A DNA stretch of 64,000 nucleotides from NCBI RefSeq assembly GCF_900086655.1, contig NZ_LT575476.1:1376241-1440240 (forward strand), read 5' to 3'. The notes beneath the pieces are model-generated. The model was not told the DNA's origin, did no database searches, and saw nothing but the letters and a program-made list of their open reading frames with translations. The stretch is from Paenibacillus tuaregi (lineage in GTDB: Bacteria > Bacillota > Bacilli > Paenibacillales > Paenibacillaceae). Of the stretch, positions 1 to 7,857 are shown one piece after another. The translations under genes were made by a program, and so were the position numbers. How positions within the stretch are numbered: the first letter of the stretch is position 1; each line of letters begins with the position of its first letter.

Positions 1-142
1 ATGCGGCGGCATAACCCTTCTCTGCAAAAACCTCTACGGCCGACTCCAGAATTTTCAGCTGCTTGGCGGTAAGCTTCCGCCCTTCCCCGGATTGGAGTAG
101 TTCTTCCAGCCATGGCTCAAGCGGCTCAGACGGCTGCGGCAT
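1..142 (-). CDS. TetR/AcrR-family regulator, N-terminal part only
   Basis: Reading the minus strand from ATG at 142, the first 47 codons give MPQPSEPLEPWLEELL and then a helix with KQLKILESAVEVFAEKGYAAA. This matches the first helix of TetR-type helix-turn-helix domains, where 'Il.aA..vFaekGy' is typical. An AGGAGGG ribosome site lies at about 151-157. The gene is cut by the window edge, so the ligand domain cannot be seen. It is the third gene of a likely operon with the ABC exporter at 211-1973. The perfect palindrome in that operon's promoter is a plausible operator for it. The family call is fairly safe; the target is inference from position. Confidence 0.75.
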   Translation of the reverse strand, partial: MPQPSEPLEPWLEELLQSGEGRKLTAKQLKILESAVEVFAEKGYAAA

Positions 143-210
143 GATAAGTCACCCTCCTGTGCAAAATGGGTTGGATCATTCTTTGTATTCTATCATATTT
201 CATATCAGGC

Positions 211-1245
211 TTAAATTTTGCGGTATTTGCGCAGGGCGAGAATATTAAGCAGGATGAAGGTAATCGAGAAGGCTGCCAGTACAATGACATCCGAAGCGAT
301 AGCATCCCATCCTTTGCCCCGGATCATTACATCACTGAGTCCCTTGGCCCCATACGCAAGCGGCATAATGACTTCAAGCTTCTTCAGCCACTCGGGCAGC
401 GTATCCAAAGGGAAGAGACCTGATAAGAACAGCTGCGGCACAATAATAATGGGGATGAATTGAATCATCTGCAGCTCGTTGTTTGCGTAAGCGGAGATAA
501 GGGTTCCAAGCGTAAGGGCTGTCAGTGACATCAGCAGGGTCAGCAGAAGAACCCAACCAAACGAACCTACCATCATAATCCCAAGCACTTGAATGCAGTA
601 CCAGGAGATCAACAGAGCTTGAACTATCGTGAAAATTCCATACCCGGCTACATAACCGAGCACAATCTCCCAGCGCTTCAGCGGGGTAGACAGCAGACGC
701 TCCAGAGTTCCAGTTGTTCGTTCTCTGAGGAAGGATACACCTGCAATCAGGAATACGAAAAAGAAGATGAAAAAGCCGATCAGAATAGGCCCGAACTGAT
801 CGATGCTTGTCATATCGGCCGATCCGTGCAGGTAGGTGATGACGGGATTGAAGGAAGGGCTGTCTTTCAGCAGATGGCTGGCCGCTTTCTGTGTGGTCTG
901 AAGCACGGCCCGGTTAATCGATGGATCACTGCCTTCAAGCTCAATGTGAGGAATTGGCCCATTTAATGTAATTAGCGCATCGATTTTCCGCTGTTCCAGA
1001 GCATCCTGTGCCTCATTCAGACTGCTGAAGGTATAGGTCACTGCCCCTTCTGCCTTTAGACTTGTGTCCAGTCCATGTACCTGATGTATGTTCAGAAGTC
1101 CAAGATTAGGCTTATACTCCTTGCCGTTAAAGACAAGGTTCATGAGGGTCAGGACAAATAACGGTGCGATCAGCATTAAAGCCAATGTGCGTTTATCCCG
1201 GCGGAATTGTCTTAGAATCCGGATGACAACAGCCCATGTTCTCAT
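211..1245 (-). CDS. ABC-2 type exporter permease
   Basis: A 344-residue membrane protein of the ABC-2/YhgE-like exporter permease type. It has one hydrophobic segment near residues 22-42 (LMLIAPLFVLTLMNLVF), an extracytoplasmic stretch to about residue 170, and about five membrane segments in the C-terminal half. The motif FLRERTTGTLERLLSTP is diagnostic of ABC-2 permeases. I chose ATG at 1245, not the longer open frame, because it has GGAGGT seven bases upstream and overlaps the ATPase stop by four bases (ATGA). It should form the pore with the ATPase at 1242-1973. The substrate is unknown; with a TetR gene next to it, drug or antimicrobial export is the natural guess. Confidence 0.88.
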   Translation of the reverse strand: MRTWAVVIRILRQFRRDKRTLALMLIAPLFVLTLMNLVFNGKEYKPNLGLLNIHQVHGLDTSLKAEGAVTYTFSSLNEAQDALEQRKIDALITLNGPIPHIELEGSDPSINRAVLQTTQKAASHLLKDSPSFNPVITYLHGSADMTSIDQFGPILIGFFIFFFVFLIAGVSFLRERTTGTLERLLSTPLKRWEIVLGYVAGYGIFTIVQALLISWYCIQVLGIMMVGSFGWVLLLTLLMSLTALTLGTLISAYANNELQMIQFIPIIIVPQLFLSGLFPLDTLPEWLKKLEVIMPLAYGAKGLSDVMIRGKGWDAIASDVIVLAAFSITFILLNILALRKYRKI

Positions 1246-1973
1246 GATTGATGACCTCCATAATAGATAAATGCCTCTTCGATAGAAGCCGAGCCAGTCT
1301 GTTCCATCAAGGCTTCCGGTGTATCCACAGCAAGCAGCCGGCCCTCTCGGATCATGCCAAGGCGGTCGCATTTCTCAGCTTCATCCATAACATGGGTGGT
1401 TAACACGATGGTCGTCCCTTGATTGCTCAGGTTCTTCAGCTCACTCCAAATCGACTGCCGCAGAACGGGGTCGATCCCAACGGTAGGTTCATCCAAAATC
1501 AAAACTTTAGGGTTATGGAGCAGGGCACAAGCCAGGGACAAGCGCCGTTTCATGCCTCCAGAGTATTGGTGCACCTCCTTGGACAGATGATCCCCCAGAG
1601 CCACAATTTCAATCACTTCAAGAATCCGTTTTTTTAACTGTGCGCCTCTAAGACCGTAAAGCGATCCGAAAAACTCCAGATTCTCCTTCGCGGTAAGCTC
1701 GGTATACAGGGCGTCGGCCTGAGCCATATAACCGATTTGATGAAGAAGTGACAGCTTTGGCATTCGCGTGCCAAGCACCCGGATTTCCCCCTGGGTAGCC
1801 TCAAGCGTCCCCGTGAACAGCTTGACCAAGGTGGTCTTCCCGGAGCCGGAGGGCCCAAGGAGCCCGAAGGTTTCTGACTCGTTTACTTGAAGCGAAATGC
1901 TGTCCAGGACGACTTTGGGGCCGAAGCTTTTGCCTACATCCGTGGCCGTAATAACCGAAGTTGAATTGCACAT
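1242..1973 (-). CDS. ABC exporter ATP-binding protein
   Basis: A 243-residue ATPase subunit of a DrrA/CcmA-type exporter. It has Walker A GPSGSGKT (residues 40-47), a Q-loop near YMAQAD, signature YSGGM (137-141), Walker B LILDEPTVGID and the switch His in LTTHVMDEAE. The start at 1973 (MCNSTSV) has GAGGAG at the right distance. The longer frame would run through the promoter and operator at 1997-2048, so it is rejected. It is translationally coupled to the permease (ATGA overlap). Transcription is probably controlled by the adjacent TetR protein. Confidence 0.92.
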   Translation of the reverse strand: MCNSTSVITATDVGKSFGPKVVLDSISLQVNESETFGLLGPSGSGKTTLVKLFTGTLEATQGEIRVLGTRMPKLSLLHQIGYMAQADALYTELTAKENLEFFGSLYGLRGAQLKKRILEVIEIVALGDHLSKEVHQYSGGMKRRLSLACALLHNPKVLILDEPTVGIDPVLRQSIWSELKNLSNQGTTIVLTTHVMDEAEKCDRLGMIREGRLLAVDTPEALMEQTGSASIEEAFIYYGGHQS

Positions 1974-1996
1974 AATTACACTCTCCTCGGATAATG

Positions 1997-2048
1997 AGTG
2001 AGTACTCACTTTTATTTTGAGTATAACGAAGTCCATCTTCCTTGTAAA
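1997..2048 (-). promoter_or_regulatory. Promoter of the ABC exporter operon with palindromic operator
   Basis: On the minus strand there is a -35 TTTACA (2048-2043), a 17-bp spacer and a -10 TATACT (2025-2020). Just downstream, at 1997-2010, lies the perfect 14-bp palindrome AGTGAGTACTCACT. A repressor there would cover the transcription start. Size and symmetry fit a TetR-family operator, and a TetR gene ends this operon. The motif is seen directly; binding is inference. Confidence 0.72.
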
Positions 2049-2052
2049 TGTG

Positions 2053-2081
2053 AAAATTAAAAAGACTGCCAGGAGGCAGTC
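2053..2081 (-). terminator. Rho-independent terminator of the PilZ gene
   Basis: The minus strand reads GACTGCC-TCCT-GGCAGTC followed by TTTTTAATTTT. It lies 11 bases after the PilZ stop codon and separates that gene from the exporter promoter. Confidence 0.85.
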
Positions 2082-2091
2082 CATTCATTTC

Positions 2092-2472
2092 TTACAACAC
2101 TTTTATTTTTCGGGCACCGGCAAGGGCCCTTAGCTCGGCATTGATCTTTTCCTTCTCAGTATCCTCTAAGTGGAGGGATAAGCCGTAGTGGAAGAAAGGG
2201 GGCTCAATTTGACGCTGCCAGCGGATCTGGGCCTCGAATTCATACTCCTCCTCGCTCAGTTTAAGGCGCAACATCCCTTTAATGAGATTGGATGAGGCAT
2301 GCAGGTCAAGCTGTGTCCGGATTCTACATCCGCCTTTGCTGATATCGATAAGGTCCACTTCTGCCAGTCTGCTGTTTAAGGTCGTTCCATTGATCTCGGA
2401 AATCCGAATCCAGCAACTCATGGGAACTTCCATAGAGTATCTGAACGGTTCCTTTCTATTATTATCGCTCAT
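2092..2472 (-). CDS. PilZ-domain protein, possible c-di-GMP effector
   Basis: A 126-residue protein that consists of little more than a PilZ domain. The c-di-GMP signature elements are present: an arginine-rich start (RKEPFR, residues 6-11) and the DISKGG motif (D/N-x-S-x-x-G) in the middle, followed by beta strands such as YEFEAQIRW. It lacks the N-terminal YcgR domain of flagellar brake proteins, so it is either a stand-alone effector or an adaptor. The spacing of the two arginines is RxxxxR rather than the classical RxxxR, so binding is not certain. ATG at 2472 has GGAGGT close upstream. It is monocistronic, ending at the hairpin at 2064-2081. Confidence 0.82.
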   Translation of the reverse strand: MSDNNRKEPFRYSMEVPMSCWIRISEINGTTLNSRLAEVDLIDISKGGCRIRTQLDLHASSNLIKGMLRLKLSEEEYEFEAQIRWQRQIEPPFFHYGLSLHLEDTEKEKINAELRALAGARKIKVL

Positions 2473-2619
2473 ATGACCTCCGCAATTTCGGTATGCCTTT
2501 TAATTATAGCTAAAATTTGCCTTCTTTTAAACTTTGAAAATATTTATATATCATATTTTAAGTATATTTCGCAGGACACGGGTCAAATTTCCTAAATCCA
2601 CATTAGTTTTTTCAATATT

Positions 2620-2680
2620 TTAACAATACATTACAAACTAGCTGAATTGGTTTAACAATCTTATACGAAAATGACACTAT
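2620..2680 (+). promoter_or_regulatory. Promoter with PhoP-box-like repeats upstream of the pst region
   Basis: TTAACA at 2620-2625 and TTACAA at 2631-2636 are 11 bp apart, and TTAACA at 2652-2657 and TTATAC at 2661-2666 follow. Bacillus PhoP binds tandem TT(A/T/C)ACA-like hexamers spaced about 11 bp. The third hexamer sits 17 bp before a -10-like CACTAT (2675-2680). Position ahead of pstS supports phosphate control. This is pattern matching only. Confidence 0.55.
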
Positions 2681-2711
2681 AGCACTTATGTATTAGGAAA
2701 AGGGTGAGCTG

Positions 2712-4148
2712 ATGAAGAAGAGTAAAGTATTCAGTATGCTGGTTGCTTCCGCAGTTGTAACCTCCGCTTTGGCGGCAGGAACTGCAGGGGCTGCAGCCGA
2801 CAAAAAACCGGCTAAGCCGGCGGCAACAAAACAAACAGCAGCTAAATTCAAGGTGATTAATTCAGGGCTTACAGTTGATGGCGAGAACGCTGTCCTGAGA
2901 GCTATCGAAGTAAATGGAACCAAGCTTTACTCTGTCCGTGATCTGGCTGACGCGCTGGGTGCTGGCTTGAAGCTGGATAATGGCAGCGTAGTGCTGAACG
3001 ATCTATACGGTTATCACAACGTAACCATTAAACCTAACATCAAGAGCTTGCAGGTGGATGGCGCCTCCCAGGAATTTACGGTAGCTCCGAAGCTGCAGGA
3101 TGGCAATATTTATGTCGAGCTAGGTCCTACGTTGGATGCTCTGGGTGCCGAGAGTGTATCTGGCGGCGGAGTATACAAAATGAAACGGCTTGAAGGAAGC
3201 TTTACGGCTCCGATCTTTGATGAGCAGAGCAACCTTCTTGTAACCAAAGAAGATGGGGAAGTTCCACAAGTCTTCAAAATTAATACGTCCCTCGGGACCC
3301 CGTCCCAAGTGTTCAACTCCAACGAAGGAGCTGCAAATGCAGTAGTATCTCCGGATCACAAGCTGGGTGCTTTCACAGATGAGAACGGCCAATTGTTTGT
3401 TTACGATCTTGGCACGGGGCATGTGAATCCTGTAGGTTCCGATACTTCGGTTAAGACGGATTTGACCTGGTCTGCAGACGGCAAGAAGCTGTACTTCATT
3501 CAAGGAGATAAGCAGGAGAAGATTTCCTACATAACGCTGGACAGCGGCAAAATTACCGAAGTCCTTGCCGATAAAGTGGAGAACAAATCCGACCTCCAAG
3601 TAACGAATGACGATAAGAAAATCGCTTATTTCGTTAACGTAACAGGTGTTGCCAAGAACGATGCGGACAGCACAGAGGACTCTCTTACAATTGACTACAC
3701 GGGTGCCGGAGCCCAGCTCTATTCCCTGGATCTGGTTACTAAAGGTGCTAAACCGGTACAGCTGACTAAAGGAACAGACAATAAACTTCTGCCTTCATTC
3801 CTGTCTGACGGAAGTCTTGTTTATATCAGTGCTGACCCGGATGGCAAAGACGTAAACAGTGTTCTTAAGAGCATTTCCGCTGATGGCTCCAAAACAACCG
3901 ATCTGGTTGCGGATATCGATGTGAACTTCGATCTGGTTACAAAAGAAGGCAAACTGCTTGTAGCTGGAATCAAGGCAGACGGAAGCTCACAGCTGTTTGA
4001 AGTTGCTAACGGCGCAAAAACAGAACTGTACAGCAGTCCAGAAGGCATTACAGAAGTAGCTGTTTCCAAAGACGGTAAAATCGCTGTGATCAGCGGCGGT
4101 AAAGTGGTTATGGTTCAAGGCGGTAAAGGCACTGAGCTGACTAAGTAA
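2712..4148 (+). CDS. Secreted protein: stalk-like domain plus beta-propeller
   Basis: A 478-residue exported protein. It has a signal peptide with a cleavage region near AGAAADKK (residues 26-29). Next, at about residues 45-160, comes a domain resembling the copper amine oxidase N-terminal (stalk) domain common in Paenibacillus secreted proteins: VNGTKLYSVRDLADALGA and a later YVELGPTLDALGA. The rest, about 165-478, contains repeated WSADGKKLYF, SPDHKLGAF and VSKDGKIAV segments typical of TolB/WD40-like propeller blades. The function is unknown. It is 27 bp upstream of pstS in the same direction behind a Pho-box-like promoter, so a role in the phosphate response, for example as a cell-wall binding partner, is inferred from position only. 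Confidence 0.8.
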   Translation: MKKSKVFSMLVASAVVTSALAAGTAGAAADKKPAKPAATKQTAAKFKVINSGLTVDGENAVLRAIEVNGTKLYSVRDLADALGAGLKLDNGSVVLNDLYGYHNVTIKPNIKSLQVDGASQEFTVAPKLQDGNIYVELGPTLDALGAESVSGGGVYKMKRLEGSFTAPIFDEQSNLLVTKEDGEVPQVFKINTSLGTPSQVFNSNEGAANAVVSPDHKLGAFTDENGQLFVYDLGTGHVNPVGSDTSVKTDLTWSADGKKLYFIQGDKQEKISYITLDSGKITEVLADKVENKSDLQVTNDDKKIAYFVNVTGVAKNDADSTEDSLTIDYTGAGAQLYSLDLVTKGAKPVQLTKGTDNKLLPSFLSDGSLVYISADPDGKDVNSVLKSISADGSKTTDLVADIDVNFDLVTKEGKLLVAGIKADGSSQLFEVANGAKTELYSSPEGITEVAVSKDGKIAVISGGKVVMVQGGKGTELTK

Positions 4149-4175
4149 TTTAAATTCGAGAGGAGTAATTCAATC

Positions 4176-5036
4176 ATGAAATTATTTAAAAAAATCTCTT
4201 TGGTAGCTGTAGCTGCCGCGTTCATTCTGTCTTCCGCAGGTGTAGGATCATCTGTGCAAGCCGCAGGTTCGGTATCTGGCAAAATTACAATTAACGGTTC
4301 CACTGCGCTTCTACCACTTTCCCTGCAAGCAGCTAAAGAATTCCAACGTTTAAATCCGAAGGTGAAAATCGCCGCTTCCGGTAAAGGTTCCGTTACAGGA
4401 CCTCAAGCTGTAAATAAAGGGATCGCACAAATCGGTGCCTGTGACTGGGATGCCAGCACAGACGTTCCTGGATTCAAGGCTTTTGCTGGACAGGTAGCCA
4501 ACAAAGTAGCTGTGATTCCATTTGCTACAGTAGTTAACAAAAACGTTGGTGTGGATAACCTGACTACAGAGCAGCTTAAAGGAATCTTCAGCGGCAAAAT
4601 CACCAACTGGAAAGACGTTGGCGGAAGCGACGCAGACATCGTGGTGATCACGCGCGCATTCGGTTCCGGAACACGTGTTAACTATCAAGCCAAAGCTCTT
4701 GGCGGTGGAGACATCGTAAAGAAAGCTAAGAACTATAAAGAAGTAGGTTCAAGCGGAGATATGAAAACAGCGGTTTCCACAACTCCGAATGCGATCGGAT
4801 ACATCGATTTGGTATATGTAAGCGGCGATTTGAAAGCTGTTAAACACAACGGTGTGGCTGCTACTACAGAGAACGTAATCAAAGGAACTTATAAAGTATG
4901 GTCTTACGGTTATTACATGACTAAAGGCCAGCCAACGGGTGCTACTAAGGCGTTCATTGATTATGTACAAAGCAAAAAGTTCCAAGAAGGTTCACTGAAA
5001 AAGCTTAAATTCATTCCGATTTCCGCTATGAAATAA
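4176..5036 (+). CDS. pstS: Phosphate ABC transporter, phosphate-binding protein
   Basis: A 286-residue PstS-like binding protein. It shows INGSTALLPLS near the mature N-terminus (phosphate-loop Ser/Thr), the SGKGSVTGPQAV segment, and GSGTR (in AFGSGTRVNYQ), the standard phosphate-binding motifs. The signal peptide ends near VQAAG (residues 28-31) and has no lipobox cysteine, unlike B. subtilis PstS, which is a lipoprotein. It could be held by another anchor or released. Ribosome site AGAGGAG lies upstream of ATG 4176. pstC and pstA follow after a hairpin. Phosphate specificity is well supported by motif and context. Confidence 0.9.
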   Translation: MKLFKKISLVAVAAAFILSSAGVGSSVQAAGSVSGKITINGSTALLPLSLQAAKEFQRLNPKVKIAASGKGSVTGPQAVNKGIAQIGACDWDASTDVPGFKAFAGQVANKVAVIPFATVVNKNVGVDNLTTEQLKGIFSGKITNWKDVGGSDADIVVITRAFGSGTRVNYQAKALGGGDIVKKAKNYKEVGSSGDMKTAVSTTPNAIGYIDLVYVSGDLKAVKHNGVAATTENVIKGTYKVWSYGYYMTKGQPTGATKAFIDYVQSKKFQEGSLKKLKFIPISAMK

Positions 5037-5075
5037 TTTTGAAGTTATCACAATTTATTTGTAAATGCTAACCGG

Positions 5076-5098
5076 CCAGCCCCGCAATGGGGCTGGTT
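5076..5098 (+). terminator. Stem-loop between pstS and pstC
   Basis: CCAGCCCC-GCAAT-GGGGCTGG forms an 8-bp GC-rich stem with no long T-tract. Such hairpins after binding-protein genes usually protect the upstream mRNA or limit readthrough, so that more binding protein than permease is made. It ends 8 bp before the pstC ribosome site. Confidence 0.65.
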
Positions 5099-5123
5099 GC
5101 TGTATGGGAGGAACCAGAACACG

Positions 5124-6086
5124 ATGAGTACGCCAGTTCACGATTTACCGGCGCAACAGGGGGCCATGAAGAAGCAGCCTGCCCATCCATCCAGATGGAA
5201 GCGGAGCCGTGGCACCAGAGTCCGGATAACCAATGGACTATTTAAATATTATTTTTTATTCAGCATCCTTGCGCTTTGCTTTGTGCTGGCCCTGGTCATT
5301 TTCTTTATTGGCAAAACCGCATTTCTGACCTTTAACGAGATTTCACTGTCACAGTTCTTCCTGTCATTTGACTGGACCCCGGAAGAAGGGGAATTTGGTG
5401 CAGCCTCATTTATCGTAAATACATTTTCGTTGACTGCACTCACGCTGCTGTTTGCTGTTCCGCTGTCCATTGGCATGGCGATTCTGATTGCCGAAATAGC
5501 GCCTAAATGGCTGAAATCGTTCATACGCCCAATTCTCGACCTGCTGGTCGGAATTCCGTCTATTGTTTACGGTTATTTGGGACTCACGGTTCTGATTCCA
5601 ATCATACGCAGTGTAAGCGGAGAAAACCTTGGGGACGGGTTGCTAGCTGCTTCACTGGTATTGACGATTATGATTCTGCCGACAGTAAGCCGGATCAGTG
5701 ACGATGCCATCAGCGCTGTGCCCAAAAAATACCGTGAAGCAGCCTATGCTCTAGGTTCCACCCGGCTTCAGGTGATCATGAGGGTTGTTCTTCCGGCCGC
5801 AGGCCGGGGGATTGCCGCGGCGATTATTCTGGGCATGACCCGGGCGATCGGTGAGACCATGGCCGTAGTCATGGTTATTGGGAATACTTCGCAGCTGGCT
5901 AAATCGCTCTTCACCCCAGCTTCGGTGTTAACGAGTAATATTGTGATGCAGATTTCCAACGTCGAATTTGATTCGACCTGGAACTATGCCCTTCACATGA
6001 TGGCCTTCCTTCTGCTGGTTATTTCGTTTGGTTTGATCTTAATTATCCGCTTAATCAGCAAGAAGAGAGGAGACGAGGCCGCATGA
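5124..6086 (+). CDS. pstC: Phosphate ABC transporter permease PstC
   Basis: A 320-residue inner-membrane permease with six predicted membrane segments. It carries the binding-protein-dependent transport motif EAAYALGSTRLQVIMRVVLPAA (the EAA loop that contacts the ATPase) and the PstC-typical IGETMAVVMVIGN. ATG 5124 is chosen because GGGAGGA lies 11 bases upstream; the longer frame starts with a TTG inside the hairpin arm. It pairs with PstA, which overlaps its stop codon by four bases. The N-terminal ~40 residues are basic and cytoplasmic. Confidence 0.93.
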   Translation: MSTPVHDLPAQQGAMKKQPAHPSRWKRSRGTRVRITNGLFKYYFLFSILALCFVLALVIFFIGKTAFLTFNEISLSQFFLSFDWTPEEGEFGAASFIVNTFSLTALTLLFAVPLSIGMAILIAEIAPKWLKSFIRPILDLLVGIPSIVYGYLGLTVLIPIIRSVSGENLGDGLLAASLVLTIMILPTVSRISDDAISAVPKKYREAAYALGSTRLQVIMRVVLPAAGRGIAAAIILGMTRAIGETMAVVMVIGNTSQLAKSLFTPASVLTSNIVMQISNVEFDSTWNYALHMMAFLLLVISFGLILIIRLISKKRGDEAA

Positions 6087-6964
6087 GCAGTTTCACACCT
6101 ACACGCAAGAATAAACGGGCGCTGGTATGGGATAAAGCGGCTACAGGCCTCTTCTATGCGCTTGGCGCATGTATCCTCCTGTTTATCTTCTGGCTGCTGT
6201 ATACGATTCTCAGCAAAGGGCTGCCGGGCATTAATCTGGAATTTCTAACCAAGCTGCCAGAAGAGATTGATGTAGGCGGAGGGATCGGTCCGGTCCTGTT
6301 CAACTCGTTCTACATCTTGATCCTGTCTCTGATCATATCGATTCCGATTGGCGTAGGCTCAGGGATTTATATGGCCGAGTACGCCCCCAAGAATAAATTC
6401 ACGGAAGCGCTGCGGATGTGTGTGGAGACTTTGTCCTCCGTACCGTCCATCGTTTTCGGAATGCTGGGCTTGGCTATTTTTGCAGAGTACTTCGATATTG
6501 GTCTGACGATTCTCGGGGCTTCTGTCAGCTTGGCATTCTTGAATCTTCCTACCTTGGCCCGGGTAACGGAGGAAGCGGTAAGGGCCGTTCCTTCCGATCT
6601 TCGCAACGCTTCTTATGCGCTTGGGACAACCAAGTTCCAGACCATCCGCACGGTGGTACTGCCTGTGTCCCTGCATGCGATCATCACCGGTATTTGCTTG
6701 GTAGCAGGCCGCGCATTCGGGGAGTCCGCCGTTATTATTTTGACAGCGGGGCTGAGCACCTCCGGGGAAATGTGGGATTTCAACCTGTTCTCGCCGGGTG
6801 AGACGCTTGCCGTTCATCTGTGGTACGTGCAATCTGAAGCGATTGTTGAAGATGCTAGACAAATCGCGGATAAATCCGCCGCTGTGCTCGTCTTTGTAGT
6901 TCTATTTATCAACCTGCTGTTCCGTGTGCCGCTTTGGTTCAATAACCGGAAGATGAAGCGGTAA
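6083..6964 (+). CDS. pstA: Phosphate ABC transporter permease PstA
   Basis: A 293-residue partner of PstC, translationally coupled through an ATGA overlap at 6083. It has a six-segment permease fold, with the EAA loop NASYALGTTKFQTIRTVVLP and the conserved ETLSSVPSIVFGMLGL and GRAFGESA segments of PstA. A strong terminator follows at once. The ATPase gene pstB and the regulator phoU, which usually follow, are not here. The complex must use a PstB encoded elsewhere. Confidence 0.93.
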   Translation: MSSFTPTRKNKRALVWDKAATGLFYALGACILLFIFWLLYTILSKGLPGINLEFLTKLPEEIDVGGGIGPVLFNSFYILILSLIISIPIGVGSGIYMAEYAPKNKFTEALRMCVETLSSVPSIVFGMLGLAIFAEYFDIGLTILGASVSLAFLNLPTLARVTEEAVRAVPSDLRNASYALGTTKFQTIRTVVLPVSLHAIITGICLVAGRAFGESAVIILTAGLSTSGEMWDFNLFSPGETLAVHLWYVQSEAIVEDARQIADKSAAVLVFVVLFINLLFRVPLWFNNRKMKR

Positions 6965-6989
6965 GCATAAGAACAGTAATTAGCCAATT

Positions 6990-7036
6990 AAAAAACCAAC
7001 CTTTTGAGCCTGGGGGCTTAAGAGGTTGGTTTTTTG
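6990..7036. terminator. Bidirectional terminator between pstA and the peroxidase gene
   Basis: AAAAAACCAACC pairs with GGTTGGTTTTTT, extended by inner GAGCC/GGCTT pairs. It has T-runs on both strands and lies between convergent genes, so it can stop both. Confidence 0.9.
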
Positions 7037-7068
7037 TGTTTTTTTGACGGTGGCAAGGCTAGTCCGAT

Positions 7069-7551
7069 CTATTCGGCCAGGACTTTCTTGATATCAGCTT
7101 CAATGGCCTCCGGTTCGGTGCGTGCGCTGAACTGTTTAACCACTTCTCCATCCCGGTTCACCAGGAATTTAACGAAGTTCCACTCAATATCTCCGGTATG
7201 GTAAGGGGCCGGGGTGTTCTCAACCAAATGTACGAACAGTGGATGGGCATGCTCACCCTTTACATCTATTTTGGCGAAAAGAGGGAAGGTGACCTGATAA
7301 TTCAGCTCACAGAATTGCTTGATCTCTTCATTGGTCCCAGGCTCCTGGCCTGCGAACTGGTTGGATGGGAAGCCTAACACCACAAGGCCTTGATCCTTGT
7401 AAGTTTCGTATAAATGCTGCAGCCCCTTATAATGCGGGGTTAGCCCGCAGCCGCTGGCTGTGTTAACGATCAGCAACGTTTTGCCTTTATATTCGCTTAG
7501 GGTAGTTTCTGTGCCGTCTATGGTAGTAACTTTGAAATCATAAATTGACAT
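7069..7551 (-). CDS. Glutathione peroxidase-family thiol peroxidase
   Basis: A 160-residue GPx-fold peroxidase (BsaA/Gpo type). Catalytic Cys35 lies in NTASGCGLTPHY, followed by FPSNQFAGQEPG with the catalytic Gln and WNFVKFLV with the Trp-Asn pair. A second cysteine (Cys82, in EEIKQFCEL) is at the position of the resolving Cys in thioredoxin-dependent GPx enzymes. It therefore probably reduces peroxides with thioredoxin rather than glutathione. Start ATG 7551 has GGAGGAGGAG upstream. It is a single gene, convergent with pstA and divergent from the amino acid transporter. Confidence 0.9.
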   Translation of the reverse strand: MSIYDFKVTTIDGTETTLSEYKGKTLLIVNTASGCGLTPHYKGLQHLYETYKDQGLVVLGFPSNQFAGQEPGTNEEIKQFCELNYQVTFPLFAKIDVKGEHAHPLFVHLVENTPAPYHTGDIEWNFVKFLVNRDGEVVKQFSARTEPEAIEADIKKVLAE

Positions 7552-7590
7552 GGTTCTCCTCCTCCAATTGTTGGATACCAACTAAATAAT

Positions 7591-7619
7591 ATTGTACAGC
7601 TGTCAAGCGCCCAACTCAA
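7591..7619 (-). promoter_or_regulatory. Promoter of the peroxidase gene
   Basis: The minus strand has TTGAGT (7619-7614), a 17-bp spacer and TACAAT (7596-7591), about 40 bp upstream of the start codon. No PerR-type palindrome is evident next to it. Confidence 0.5.
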
Positions 7620-7857
7620 CTCGAACACGAACAGGTATGTTTTTAGCTTCAGAGGAATGTTTTCTTGGGGAGTTACAGAAGATAAAGTAGTTCCCTGACG
7701 CAGTCCATTTTACCACATAAATCCAGAGATGCTTAAAGAAATTTAATAGGAATCGTGGGTGAAATGCATGGATTAATCGTATCCATTCAATGGATCATCA
7801 AGAACACAACCAAGGACGCTTTTGTGGAAGTACAACAATTAGGATAGGGGTTATCTT

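Noticed and set aside
7582..7857. S-box riboswitch or T-box before the cystine-type transporter
   Set aside because: Neither the S-box conserved segments nor a T-box motif with terminator is present.
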